Positions 21,789-33,771 are shown, counted from the stretch's first letter. The stretch: 64,000 bases of DNA from Bombyx mori (GCF_030269925.1 NC_085108.1:3100001-3164000), one strand, 5' to 3'. Numbers and translations: made by a program. The notes: a model not told the origin generated them from the sequence alone.

Positions 21789-22000
21789 TTTTACTGGTGG
21801 TAGAACGTCTTAAGTCTGAGCGGGTAGGTACCACCGCCCTGCCTATTTCTGCCGCGCAGCAGTAATGCGTTTCGGCTTGAAGGGTGGGGCAACCGTTGTA
21901 ACTATACTGAGATCTTAGAACTTATATCTCAAGGTGGGTGGCGCATTTACATTGTAGATGTCTATGGGCTCCAGTGACTTAACACCAGGTTTTTTTTTAT
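21789..22000 (+). mobile_element. Bm1 SINE after the ACBD5-like gene
   Basis: 5'-truncated, with a small deletion (CCAGTGACTTAACACCAGG), ending where a LINE 3' fragment begins. Confidence 0.85.
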
Positions 22001-22080
22001 TTCCTTATAGGCAGATGAGCATACGGCCCACCTGATGGTGATTGGTTATCGTGGCTCATGGAGGTCAGCTAAAATCGATT
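22001..22080 (-). mobile_element. LINE 3' fragment (33680 family)
   Basis: TTCCTTATAGGCAGATGAGC and CCACCTGATGGTGATTGGTT, directly after a Bm1 copy. Confidence 0.7.
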
Positions 22081-22445
22081 ATAAACGACTCGATCGTGTG
22101 AACTATGTCGTACCTTCACATACACGGATTTTAATGTGTAACAATGATTACAGATGTCGAATGTTTGAGGAACGTTACCCACAGAAACTGGATAAAAGAT
22201 TGAGAAGCAGCGACTCGCACCGCCTTGCACGTGATAAGCGTTCATATAATCAATTAAAAAAAATACCAAAATAATTATAGAAATTGAATATTAAAAATAA
22301 AAAAGGTTAACACGCCGTGATTACGATTTACAATGTCACCTTGCGAATCGAAGGAAAATCGATTTTAATATAAACAATCGACTAATTATAGTTTTCGATT
22401 AATCGATTTGAAAATTAAAAATTAATCGAATTGTCTCTGAATATA

Positions 22446-22687
22446 TATCGACGCTTGAAAGGCAAACGTGACTAAGCGACCATGCGTGAACTTTACAGTA
22501 GACTAATTTAAAGTTGAAATACCTGAAGAAAATTCTATCTTAACGAATCTAGCTGTAGGATTGAAATGATTTTAATGGACCTAGAAATATATTTTTTATT
22601 TGCGCATCGAATATGGTTATTGCCTATCATTTATGTACAAAGCAGTTATTGTCGCTTAGTCACGTTTGCCTTTCAAGCGTCGATATG
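22446..22687. mobile_element. MITE family D, copy 1
   Basis: About 240 bp with near-perfect 35-bp inverted repeats (TATCGACGCTTGAAAGGCAA, ACGTGACTAAGCGAC) and TA-rich flanks. The interior (AATTTAAAGTTGAAATACCT, GGTTATTGCCTATCATTTAT) is shared with the other copies. Confidence 0.82.
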
Positions 22688-22689
22688 TT

Positions 22690-23185
22690 GTTTTGTATTA
22701 AATAATGTACGCCCTGTACTTAGAAGACATTCCTATTAGGATAGTTAATACTAATTAAAATAAAACATTTTTCATCTGACACAAAGATAAGATTCAATTG
22801 TATTTATTTATTAAATATGTTATTCTTTAATTTAATTAAATCTTTAGAGTGAAATAAATTATGTCACTCCCTAAAAAATACAATTCTCCGTTTACCTCAT
22901 CAAAAGAAGTTTAACTTATTGAAAATTGTAATCATAGTGTTGCAAGCCTTGAAAAAAAAAAACATTGAAACGGTATAGTACAAATTGTGGTTGGCAACAC
23001 GAAGCTTTCAAGACTTCGGTGTTAGATTAAGCAAACACAAGTCGGCCATTCGATTTGAGGTGTTTTTTTGATACAAAAAACGTCAATATATATATATGTA
23101 TTATAAAACAGGAGTGAAAAGGTGAGGGATGAAAAGTTGTTTGGTTTAAGCGACATTTTAGCAACTTTACAAGAGAGCCATTTAA
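22690..23185. other. Unassigned sequence between MITE D copy 1 and retroposon C
   Basis: AT-rich without coding frames; small palindromes only. Confidence 0.35.
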
Positions 23186-23189
23186 AAGT

Positions 23190-23602
23190 TTTTTTTATTA
23201 TGGGATATTACGACCTGGTAACTGAGACCTTTAGGTCAAGTCTTATTTGAATTTTTAATCTTATTTTTATGAAAAATGATAATATGGAGTGAAATGAAAT
23301 GAAGATGATTAAATTGAGATATTAATCAACTGGGATAAAATTAAATGAAATGATATGGGATGAAATATAATTTCAGTAAAATGGTGTTTATTTACTGACA
23401 TTTTTTTCAGTAGACTTTTTGGGGGATCTCGAGAACTTACGTCCAGCGACTTTGTTTCATTTTCCCACATTTGTGCACTTTCACAGATATTAAACAGTTA
23501 ATTAACCACCTTTAATACACATTTAAACCTGAAGAAACACTAAATAGACAAAATAAAACAAATCACACAACTTCACTCCTCGCGCTCCCGCCAAAAAGTC
23601 CA
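23190..23602 (-). mobile_element. Retroposon family C, short copy
   Basis: Shares GAAAAATGATAATATGGAGT, CTTTGTTTCATTTTCCCACA and the CCCGCCAAAAAGTCCA end with the other copies. Confidence 0.65.
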
Positions 23603-23886
23603 TTCAAAGTTTAAGATTTGGAAAAAATATCCTAACAAAAAAAACTTCTTCAGCTATGAATAACTGGGGTAAACTTAATTGACGTTCAATTAAAAACCAT
23701 CGAACTGTTGATGCAAATACCAAATAAAGCCTTTAATTACAAAGATAAATATGGCGTATTAACCGTAATGTTGCTTAACCCAAATATCCTTTTACCCTTT
23801 AATATATTGTATACCTATTATATAAATCTTTTTAGATGTAACAATAAGATTGATGAAGACAATTATACTTGTAATTGTTTTTTTTT

Positions 23887-24126
23887 ATATCGACGCTTGA
23901 AAGGCAAACGTGACTAAGCGACAACGCGTGAACTTTACAGTAGACTAATTTAAAGTTGAAATACCTGAAAAAAATTCTATTTTAACGAATCTACCTGTAG
24001 GATCGAAATGATTTTAATAGACCTAGAAATATATTTTTTTTGCGCATCGAATATGGTTATTGCCTATCATTTATGTACAAAGCAGTTATTGTCGCTTAGT
24101 CACGTTGCCTTTCAAGCGTCGATATA
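23887..24126. mobile_element. MITE family D, copy 2
   Basis: Same termini and interior as the 22446 copy, more than 90% alike by eye. Confidence 0.82.
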
Positions 24127-24840
24127 CAATAATATTACAGTCAAACAGTATGTGGGTCAAAAATTTTGTGATGCTTAACAGAGATGTGCGTTTTCAAAAT
24201 TCAACGCGAAATCTAATATTATCGTACTCTATCTCGCTCGCACTCGTATTAATAGCGCGAGCCGAGAGCGAGACAGCACGTTTTGATGAATTTCGTCGTC
24301 TGTCCAACACATTCGGTTTTGTTTGGTTACGTTTTTAAAATAATTTTAATGTGATATTTAGTTTTAAAATGATTAGAACGAAAATAAGTTTAATACACTT
24401 TTTTAAGTGTGTTTACTTTATTCACAATCAAATGAAATGGAAATAATATATTTTAAACAATATTTTAGCGTAGATTTCTATCAAATGGCGTCATTGAGAC
24501 GATCTTTGGATCAGCTCGTGCACTTGGTACTAAGTTTATGTGAATCCAATCGTTACCGTAGGCTGTGGTACAGTCAACAAAAAAAGTCGAAACAAAAATT
24601 TAGTTATTAATTCTATTATCGTTCTCAATAATCACAGACGTATTTTTTTTCGCGTTTGTAGCGTTAGAGGTTGGTAGAGAAAGAAATTTCAATTTCGTTT
24701 TTGTCGACTGTACCAGTTTTACATATTTTTTTCATTCAAACAATCATCATAATCGCTAAGTCACGTTTCAATTCTATTGTAAAATGTTTTGAGGCCAAGG
24801 GAAAAGTTTAACAAGGAAAAGTTAAGTAGAAATGAATTTA

Positions 24841-25229
24841 ATTATTTTTTTAAGGGATTTTATGACCTGGTAATTGAGACCTTTAAGTCACGTCTTATTT
24901 TAATGTATATTCATATTTTTATGAAAAATGATATTATGGAGTGAAATGAAATGAAGATGATTAATTTGAGACATTCATCAACTGGAATGAAATTAAATGA
25001 GATGATATGAGATGAAATATAATCTCAGTAAAATGGTGGTCATTTACTAAGATTTTTTCGAAGCTACGTCCAGCGGCTTTGTTTAATTTTCCCACATTTG
25101 TGCACTTTCACAGATATTAAACAGTTAATAAACCACCATTATTACACATTTAAACCCGAAGAAACACTAAATAGACAAAATAAAACAAATCACACAACTT
25201 GACGCCTCGCGTTCCCGCCAAAAAGTCCA
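24841..25229 (-). mobile_element. Retroposon family C, short copy with 11-bp target duplication
   Basis: AAATGAATTTA at 24830-24840 and 25230-25240 flanks it. The poly(T) side is at the left, so the element was copied from RNA in the minus orientation. Confidence 0.75.
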
Positions 25230-25239
25230 AAATGAATTT

Positions 25240-26110
25240 AACTCTTTTATGACAGTATTTATCTGTCAATTTTGAGTTTCGTATAAATGACACAGGTTTC
25301 TTTCTTTACTCAGTACAAAATTCTTTTGAAATATATGTATCGTAAATCTAGATTTTATAATGCTGATTTGCGTTTAGGTTGAAATATTTCCTAAAAACTA
25401 TTTCTGTGTTGCGCCTTGTATTGTTTTAATATGAGAACATAAATTGAGTTTACCAATAAATTTTATTTTTTTTGTTAAAATAATAGTTAAAAAAACTAAA
25501 AAACACGCTTTATATAAAATTCAACTAAAAAATAGAAAATAAAATTTAATTGAAAATAGTGTAAAAAAAAATTTTTTATTGTAAAAAAAGCGTGGGGTGC
25601 ATGGTGTTATTAGTTATAAAATATTTTTCTGTCAGACATATGAGTAGAAAAAATATTATTTCAATAATATCTTAAAAAGCACGGTCAATTACAAACATAC
25701 AAACATACATACAAGTGAAGTTAATATAAAGCGTGTAAAAAAGTATATTACGTATCAACTCTAAAGTTTTCCTTGTTCAACTTAATGCATTTGTAAATAA
25801 ATACCTAATGGATATAGGTGTTAAGTGGACAATTATAGATTTATTTTTTGTTTGTTTTAATTATGTAATAAAGGGGATTTTTATTAAAATAATAATAGTT
25901 TTTTTATTTTTTGCTGTATGTCAAGAACCAGCCTAAAGGATAAGGCTGCACTTGTACCCCGCGTTTGCGATCGTGTGATCGATTCGACGCAGGTAAGTAT
26001 CAAAATACTAACGGAATATAAAATAGATATTGTGGAGAGATATAACGACGGAGGAAAGAAAGAGAGCGTGATATTGCTCGGTAGACCGAAGGTCCAAATG
26101 TTTTTTCTCT
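25240..26110. other. AT-rich sequence with one possible small exon
   Basis: Apart from element H (25440-25690), the only notable patch is 25918-25992, which reads MSRTSLKDKAALVPRVCDRV then IDSTQ and ends in a consensus GTAAGT donor. No partner exon was found. Confidence 0.3.
25440..25690 (-). repeat. Inverted-repeat element H, copy 2
   Basis: AAAAGCGTGGGGTGCATGGT, GAGTAGAAAAAATATTATTT and CTTAAAAAGCAC match the other copies. Confidence 0.55.
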
Positions 26111-26117
26111 TTTTTTC

Positions 26118-26345
26118 CTACCTAAACTGATAGATAGCCTTGAGAGGCTATTTCAGCGTAATCATAACTAATAGTGAGCTCACGGGGCTCAAACCTGACG
26201 ACGTTGCTAACACGAACCCTAGCAAGAGCCGACGAGGACGATGTGCTTGTGGTACCTAAAAGCACCGTTAGTGGATCGGGAGGATCCGAAATGACGTGTT
26301 TTGGGCGACGTGGACTGCTTTCCATTCTGTCCGCAGGATCGGGAA
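26118..26345 (-). mobile_element. Retroposon family F, copy 2
   Basis: Complement: GAGCTCACGGGGCTCAAACC, ATGACGTGTTTTGGGCGACG; it lacks the middle of the family. Confidence 0.62.
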
Positions 26346-26354
26346 TGGGTCTGT

Positions 26355-26610
26355 TGTTTTTTTTTTCTTACCTAAGTTGAGAGCCTTGAGAGGCTATTTC
26401 AGCGTAACCTTAACTACTAGGTGAGCTCTCGGGGCTCAAACCTGACGATGTTGCTAACACAAACCCTAGCAAGAGCCGTGCTTCGCAGAATCTACCACCG
26501 GATCGGAAACGCGACCCACTGAGAAGATCCAGGGAGAAACTCAGTGGGCTCTGTCTGTGGGTTAATTTACTTGTCGAGCCCTTCGTCGCAAGCGACGGGA
26601 ACAACAACAT
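26355..26610 (-). mobile_element. Retroposon family F, copy 3, tandem to copy 2
   Basis: GAGAGCCTTGAGAGGCTATT, GATCGGAAACGCGACCCACT, GAAACTCAGTGGGCTCTGTC; same orientation as copy 2, joined head to tail by a T-rich tract. Confidence 0.62.
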
Positions 26611-27231
26611 TCTTGTATATATGCAAGCTTATCTTGAAAATGTACGCGAGATTCAGGCATCTGTCAAAGATCTTGCGTTGTATGATGGTTACTCGCCACA
26701 ATATGGCAAAAAACATATCAACATAGGAACATAGGAAAATAGTTTTAAATAAAAGACGAAAACGTATATTAAAAACATTATATTATATTCCGTACGCGAA
26801 AATTACTCGTTACAATAATAATACCAACAAGCGCATAAATTGAACCGAAGAAGCATAAAAATCACAACTAGATTTTGTACAATGAATATTGCTTGTTTCT
26901 AAATAGTCACTTTTTAGTTCACACCCATTACGTTACGTTTGTAGTTTTCCAATGACAGCACAAGAGCGCATTATGCGGCATAATGCTCAACGTTGAATGT
27001 TCCAACTACAGCAACGCTTCGCAGAATCGAGCACTCTCAAAAGTACTGCTCTCGCGTGATACTCGCGATCGATACCGACTCAGTGACAGAAAATTGACAA
27101 GTGTTTTTTCTTTAAGTTGGCATTGATCGAAATTTTGTTTATATTATCGTTAGTAATATTATTTTATGTTGAAAAAAATTCTAAGGCTTTCGTTTCGTCG
27201 TAGTTTCTTAGAAATAATCAATGTTATAGTA

Positions 27232-28438
27232 ATCGGCAAACTTCTTGAGCAAATGACCTTGACTGCGCAGAACCGAATTTTAGATCACTTTGGTGGTGAG
27301 GGTGAGGCGCGACGGCAGGGGAAATCGTATCGAGCGCGTTATTGGTAGATCAGTCGAACCTTGCGTCCCGCACCGCGCCCTCATTCCGCTTGCTCCCATA
27401 AGTACGCTTGCGTACAGTGGAAAGTCTATCGTTATTAATCGTTAAGTTATTTGTTATAATTGCTTGTGGACTTTGTTGCCATTGCTATTTGTTGAGTGTT
27501 TGTTGATTTTTTATAAAACATACACTATGCCATGACAAACTGGTGTAGTACTTAAAAGAAAGGGTAGAAAATTTGTGTACGACGTATATTGCTTCATTAT
27601 AAAACAGGGGAAGAATGATATGGAAAAATTAAAACAGACTTCGGAAGCAACAAAAACATCAGTGAGTACTGTTAGGTGCATTATTAACGAAGCTAAAGGC
27701 TCTGGCTTGCTCGCCGTGTTTCGGACTCCGGGTAAGAAAAGATCAGGGAAGAAGAAAGTTACCGGAATGGATAGTTTCGTTCAATCTGTAATAAAAAGAT
27801 GTAATCATAATAACTACATAACAAGCAGCGAAACTCCGTACCGTAGAAAGGCTTCGAAAAATTTAAAGAAGATATAAATTTTAATGGCTCGGAATGAAGC
27901 TTACGACGAATTATGAAAGAGCTAGGCTTCAGATGAAAAAAAGAACAGAAAATAATCGGAAGCTGGTAAATGAAAAAAGTAACATTCGATTACTACGAAT
28001 CGAATATCTTCAAAAAATAATTAATTATAGAAAAAAAGGAGGCCGAATCGACCGAGTTGTAAACTACGCCGATGAGCCCTATGTCGACTCATCACGATGA
28101 TAGCGACTCGGGTGATGAAAACAGTGATGATGATGATGGTCAAGATTGTGATAACGAAAAAAAAATTACAAATACCAGCTTCGCTTTAACTGAACCAAGA
28201 TCTGGCAACAGCTCTAATTTTGACTTAATAGAAGGAATATCTATTTTACCCCAAGATTAAATTATTACAATTATTAACCTATATGTTTTGTTGATGTTCT
28301 AATAAATATATAAATAAATAGTTGATTTTAATAATTTAATAGCATTATGACGCAGAGTAAGTAATGTTTTTGCACGTGAGTGTACCATGCGCAAACTTAC
28401 CCCCACTACGTCAACAAATGCTCAAGAAGTTTGCCGGT
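27232..28438 (+). mobile_element. Tc1/mariner-like element, internally deleted, copy 1
   Basis: Inverted repeats ATCGGCAAACTTCTTGAGCA and the complement TGCTCAAGAAGTTTGCCGGT, flanked by TA. 1207 bp. Two further copies are at 60368 and 61143. It sits within an older inverted-repeat element (26938-28575). Confidence 0.82.
27575..28260 (+). pseudogene. Transposase remnant of the 27232 element
   Basis: An N-terminal helix-turn-helix-like frame (LKQTSEATKTSVSTVRCIIN, EAKGSGLLAVFRTPGKKRSG) stops at 27877. A separate frame further on gives KSNIRLLRIEYLQKIINYRK and an acidic C-terminal end (DSDSGDENSDDDDGQD .. FDLIEGISILPQD). The catalytic core between the two is missing. The family appears to end in an acidic tail, also seen at 63.8 kb. 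Confidence 0.7.
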
Positions 28439-28630
28439 TATTATAATTAAAACTGTACTAACTTAGCGCACTCTGCTGATGCATTTGAAAACTAATTCAC
28501 GTCCCAATTAAGCTTCAGCATAATTCGGCATTGCGCGTCACTGAGTCGCATTATGCTCTGTAATTGGAAAACTACCGTTATGTGCTTAGTGCGACTTTTT
28601 AAAATTTCTCGATCGCGTACAGTCCCTACG

Positions 28631-28735
28631 TTTGCCGCTAGGGGCGCTGTTTCAATTCCATACAAATAAGAGTTAACTTTTACGCTATCGAGAACGTTAA
28701 AAAACTCGGACTAAACACACGGATCTTTTTGTGAA
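28631..28735 (-). repeat. 100-bp dispersed repeat, copy 2
   Basis: Complement of 16849-16949 with only a few differences. Confidence 0.6.
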
Positions 28736-28875
28736 AATCAACGTAATACATTCTGTCAGCGGTTACATTTTGAAATACATGAAATACGCAACCCAGTGTA
28801 TTGTATATCGACGGATGAAAGCGGAATTGTCGTAACATGAAAATTGCCAACTGTACACTAGAGCCATTTTTATAT

Positions 28876-29006
28876 TATATAATGCTAACTGGCCCTTTTA
28901 AACCTTCTCTGGACTTCCACAAATAATTCAACACCGAAATTAGCTAAATCAGTCCAGCCGTTCTCGAGTTTTAGCGAGACTAACGAACAGCAATTCATTT
29001 TTTTAT
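28876..29006 (-). mobile_element. Helitron-like fragment of the 50830 family, interrupted by a MITE
   Basis: The complement matches the left half of the 50830 element (TTCTCGAGTTTTAGCGAGAC, GAACAGCAATTCATTTTT). The MITE at 29007-29244 sits in its ATATAT end. Confidence 0.6.
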
Positions 29007-29244
29007 ATCGACGCCTGAAAGGCAAACGTGACTAAGCGACAATGCGTGAACTAGACTAATTTAAAGTTGAAATACCCTGAAAACAAAATTTATTTTAACG
29101 AATCTAGCTGTAGTGGAATCTAGCTAGTAGCTGTAGGATTGAAATGATTTTAATAGATCTCATCGAATATGGTTATTGCCTATCATTTATGTACAAAGCA
29201 GTTATTGTTGCTTAGTCATGTTTGCCTTTCAAGCGTCGATATAT
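29007..29244. mobile_element. MITE family D, copy 3, inserted in a Helitron-like fragment
   Basis: Same termini; the interior has a small deletion and a duplicated GAATCTAGCTGTAG/GTAGCTGTAGG stretch. Confidence 0.8.
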
Positions 29245-29845
29245 AATTAGAACATAGGTAATATGGTAAAAAGTGTTTTAGCCCAAAATGCAAGTTACGA
29301 CATTTAAACTTTCTCTCGTCGATATAGTTATGTCGGGTTTTATTGTCGATCATGTTAACTTGCATTACGGCCACATACGTACAAACAAAATAATATGTCT
29401 ATGTGTATTTAAAAAGCCAAAAACGAATAAACTTTTAATTCATTTCATTTTGAAAATTGGTCAAATCGCACGCTTGTATTGTTAATATATGATATAATGC
29501 AAATTGAAAAACAATTAGCGATACAGAACTTCGAAGTTTTTGAGAAAAAAGGATTTACTTTAAAAAAAATATGCACGAATAAAAAATGAGTTTTAGAAGA
29601 TTAAGCCGAAGGTTTTGAATCACTTCATATTTATAATGACATTGACGTAACCGCTGACAGAACCAAAAAGATGATGAGGCAAGAGGATGATGAACATACA
29701 TGACAGTTAAACTTCTCATTTGTTTAATCATTTCTAATTTCCATCGTAACATGTTTTAATATTATAACTTTCTTTGTAATTAAAATTTGTAATTTACGTA
29801 ACTCTTTGTAGATTTTTTGATGTATTTTTGATGTAAACTTTCCGT

Positions 29846-30051
29846 CATAGAGTATAAATATATTGAGTATACAAAAAAACTTGGTCTTATATTATATTCT
29901 TAAAATTCAAAAACTATTTCACGTTACTTCAATATTGAAGTATAAGCTCGTGATTTTGATTTTGAATCCGATTTTTATCCAATTGAGTAAAAGTTAGAAG
30001 AAAAAAAAAAGATTTCCTACTTCTCAGCTTAATATTTATACTCTATGACAT
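29846..30051. mobile_element. Short inverted-repeat element
   Basis: GTCATAGAGTATAAATAT at the left and its complement AATATTTATACTCTATGAC at the right bound about 206 bp without a coding frame. Probably a MITE; class not assigned. Confidence 0.55.
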
Positions 30052-30423
30052 TTTATATTATTACATTTTATTATTGCTTATGACTTACATAAATTTTATG
30101 GTTACAATATCATCAACTGTTTTTATAATTTTTTTATTTTTATATATATATATATTTCCGATTCGTTAATACTATAATATTTTATATTATTACGTGCGAG
30201 AATTGTATAATAATAATAACAGAAGAATGTTTAAAAACGGAACGATCTCAATCAAAATTTAACATTGACTACGTAAACTTTGGATGTGGCTTTCGAAGAG
30301 ACGTTCAAAAAACTCATCCAATTTTACTGTTGTAAAACATTGACAGGCGAGCACGGGTCATTAACAGTGCCAATACTCCGATAACCAGATATCGATAGGA
30401 AAACAAACGAATACATTGTTTTA

Positions 30424-30687
30424 TTAACCCTTTGACTGCCATGTAGGTCACTGGTGCCCTACGTGACGCACTGAAGTAATTATGTCAATTTCTGTTAGTA
30501 AGCACCGGAATTGCCTTTGTCTTTTTTTGTTTTTAATGTATGTATCTTAGCATCTTCGGATTCGTCTTTCCTAGAGTCTACTAGATATTCTAGCACCTTA
30601 GTAAGAAGATCGAAGACAGAAATCGACATAATTACTTTAGTGCCCCACGTAGGGCATCGCTGACCTACACGGCAGTCAACGTGTTAA
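30424..30687. mobile_element. MITE with TTAA target sites, piggyBac-like
   Basis: TTAA at both ends, with inverted repeats TTTGACTGCCATGTAGGTCA and, complementary at the right, TGACCTACACGGCAGTCAAC. The arms extend imperfectly over about 100 bp (GTAATTATGTC..GACATAATTAC). Confidence 0.72.
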
Positions 30688-30861
30688 GTTGTATTAAGAG
30701 ACGTTAATTTATCAATAAATTATCCCATTGCAATCAATGTTAAATTCAGACACTATTAAAAATAAGTTAACATATAAAACACGAGAACAGTAAGTAGCTT
30801 TTGACATCATAACTAGAGAGGTCGGATTTCTCTTGAAATAGCTTGTAAAGTAAATAAGACG

Positions 30862-31300
30862 GTACACTTATAACGCATTTTCATATTACGCGATTTCAGA
30901 CCCTCGTATAACACGGTTCTTCTCCCATATAACGCGGGGATCTCACACGAGATTATATTTCTGTACTGTGAAATTTAAAATGATTTGTAAAGCTCATAAT
31001 TAATTTCGCGCACCTCTGCACATTATGTCAATTGTGTTGTTATAAAACCAAATCAAATTAATTTATTAAATTTGTGTTCTTTGTTTTTGAATTGTAAAAA
31101 CCTTGTACAAAAAAAACTAAATATAAAAATAATAGAATTATGTTCTTCTACTTAACTTACAAATATTTGCATATTATATTTGTACATAACGCGTTATATG
31201 GGGTCATACAAGCGCATTATGCGAGATTAGCCCAACAACGCGTTTCCTATAACGCGGAACCAATCTACCGTGTTATACGGGGATACCGGGGTAATCCCGG
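30862..31300. mobile_element. DNA-element remnant with repeated TATAACGCG motifs
   Basis: ACACTTATAACGCATTTTC and CTCGTATAACACGGTTC at the left are matched by ACCGTGTTATACGGGGATAC and TCCTATAACGCGG at the right in inverted form. Resembles a non-autonomous pogo/Tigger-like element, but the ends are too worn to fix. Confidence 0.5.
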
Positions 31301-32030
31301 TAAAATAATACAGTAATCTGTATACACTTATACAGAGATATTAACAAATACATTTTTCTTTTCTTGAAATCTCGACTTAACACCTAAGACTAAAAGGTTT
31401 AGATTTAATCGAACACTATATCTTCAAATGGTTGCATATATTCTACAATATATTAAAACGAATTATATGTTTAATGGATTTCCGACCTTATCTGTAACGA
31501 GTCAAGAGCCATTGCACTAAAGCACGCTTATAAATCGGTTATCTAGATTCACGAGTTACACAAACTGATGGTTTTTGTAATTTTCTTTTCGTAGTGCTCA
31601 CTAGACGATAACACAGTACATTGCGGGTTCAATATCGAAAATATTGGACAAGCAATGAAACTTAGCTTGGAAATAAACTGTTTTTGTTTAAACCGTCAAA
31701 GAATACAATTGAGATGTGACATGAAAGTACCCACAATATTTTTTTTTACATTTGTGGGTGAACGAGCTTATGGCCCAGTTGGTATTCAGTGCTTACCAGG
31801 ATCAAAGGACCGACTGCCGTCAACCGCCCTTAGATAAGAAATCGAAGAGGGTAACATAAAAAAAGGTTTTTTTTAATAATAAAATAACAAATTCCCGGAT
31901 TAGCATTCTAGGCCACCGATATATAAACATGCCTTAAATAAATTAGTTATCAACTTAAATATCACTTATAATAATAATTATACAGTAACATTTGGGAATA
32001 GTGATTATTTGTAGACATGTGATAAGCGAT
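31300..32030. other. Unassigned sequence
   Basis: No supported gene. A T-rich patch with GTGGGTGAACGAGCTTATGG near 31750 may be a worn LINE 3' end. Confidence 0.35.
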
Positions 32031-32036
32031 TTTTAA

Positions 32037-32340
32037 ATGACAATCTGTCAACTTCGTTCCGGGGTAAAATTTAAAATACTTCAGACCGCGCGTCTGGTGT
32101 TCTATTATTAAATGACTTGATCTCTCAACTTCGTTCCTGGGTAAAATTTAAAATACTTAAGACCGCGCGTCTGGTGTTATATTTTTAAACGACTGAATCC
32201 CTAACTTCGTTCCGGGATATAATTTAAAATACTTAAGACCGCGCGTCTGGTGTTCTATTTTTAAATGACTTGATCTCTCAACATCGTCCCGGGGTAAAAT
32301 TTAAAATACTTAAGACCGTGCGTCTGGTGTTAGATCATTA
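32037..32340 (+). repeat. Tandem repeat, about 80 bp unit, four copies
   Basis: Each unit contains ACTTCGTTCCGGGGTAAAAT, AAATACTTAAGACCGCGCGT and CTGGTGTTCTA; the centre is nearly palindromic (AGACCGCGCGTCT). Confidence 0.85.
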
Positions 32341-32344
32341 GCAG

Positions 32345-33485
32345 GGTCAGACCTGACGTTAAGAGATAGAAACAGCGTCTCAGTCAGTGCCTCAGAATTT
32401 CATCAGTGAAACGCCTTTGGCAGCTGTAGTAGGAGCAAATCCATAATGGGTCGTTGTCCAATTTAAGCAGTTAATAGTCATCCTACTTATGATTTTGTTT
32501 CTCAAATTTTATGGCGTAAAATAATTGTTTTTGACTGTCACGAAATCTTATTACGTATGTAACACAGAATCGTAATACCAAATTTCGACCTTACGAACTC
32601 TGGGACGAGAGTCGTTTAACGCTAGCTAGCACCGAGACCGCACCCGAAGTTGACAGAGCATCACATTAAATCACAACAATATACAAATCAACTTTGAACT
32701 CTGAATGCATAAAACCAATTTTTACAACCTGGAATGATTACAGAATATAATAATAAAAACAAATAAAAAAAAAGTTACAATAAGAACGTCATTTATGTAC
32801 AACAAAACAAAAATAATAATAGTAATAATAAAAAGATTAAAGCTTCAATGATGTTTAAAAATTGTACCTTCATATCAGACCTATTCAACAAACCGTTAAC
32901 CTATAAAACTAGTAAAAAAAATTAATAAAAAAAAAACAAGGAATCAATAAAAATGGCTGCCAAAAATTAGCACTCGACTAAGCTATGTACATATACATCC
33001 ATTAATTTAATATTATTCCGGAAAATACTGCGCTGAATCGTGTTGCTTGAAGTGTATTTACTGACAAATTTTATTGGTAAATTTTTCTTAAAATACAAAT
33101 CGACAGATCATTGTAACATTTGTTTAATATTAATAATGTTAAAAATCGACTAAACAACATTGAAAAGATGAGAAATGCGAATACCAATACGTTTTTCAGA
33201 TCAATGTGCTCGCGACAATAAGCTGTGTTTGTTTCGTGGATTCCCTCGTTAAGTTAATCTGGCATAACCATATTGGGTTACCAGCTTAGATACGAAAAGA
33301 AATTTTTTTTGGATGCAAGTGGACAATCATTTATAATCGACTACTTTCGAGTTTTTACAGATTTGTATTAAGATTAAATAAATGATAAATTAGCTTGGAA
33401 CATTCCATATACATAATATTTACATATACCATATTTACACTTGGAACATCACGCACGGTCATCAGGTCCCAATTTAGGATTCCCT
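32345..33485. other. Unassigned sequence
   Basis: Over 1 kb with no coding frame, repeat-family match or RNA gene that I can recognise. Confidence 0.35.
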
Positions 33486-33678
33486 GTGTTATCGGCTACT
33501 AGAGAAATAGAGACTGATAAACAAACTATATCGCCTTTCCGCATTAAAAGTGTACAATTCCCCAAAATATTTAAAATTGAGTTAATATGCGTAAACATTT
33601 GGTATCACCAGTATTTTTCTCATAAATACTGTCAAAAGAGGGTAGTTTAGTTTTTCTTTTTTTTTTTAGTTTACCTAT

Positions 33679-33679
<1 letters not shown>

Positions 33680-33769
<90 letters not shown>
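33680..33769. repeat. T90 homopolymer (LINE poly(A) tail)
   Basis: Ninety uninterrupted T; this is the poly(A) of the minus-strand LINE. Confidence 0.97.

Positions 33770-33771
<2 letters not shown>

Larger units (their letters stand above)
26938..28575. mobile_element. Older inverted-repeat element hosting the 27232 element
   Basis: GTAGTTTTCCAATGACAG with nearby CGCATTATGCGGCATAATGC at the left matches, inverted, CTCTGTAATTGGAAAACTAC and GAGTCGCATTATGCTC at the right. The Tc1-like element lies between. Ends are approximate. Confidence 0.5.

Noticed and set aside
24567..24716. Short inverted match GTACAGTC..GACTGTAC
   Set aside because: Only about 18 bp with mismatches and no target duplication; too weak to call an element.
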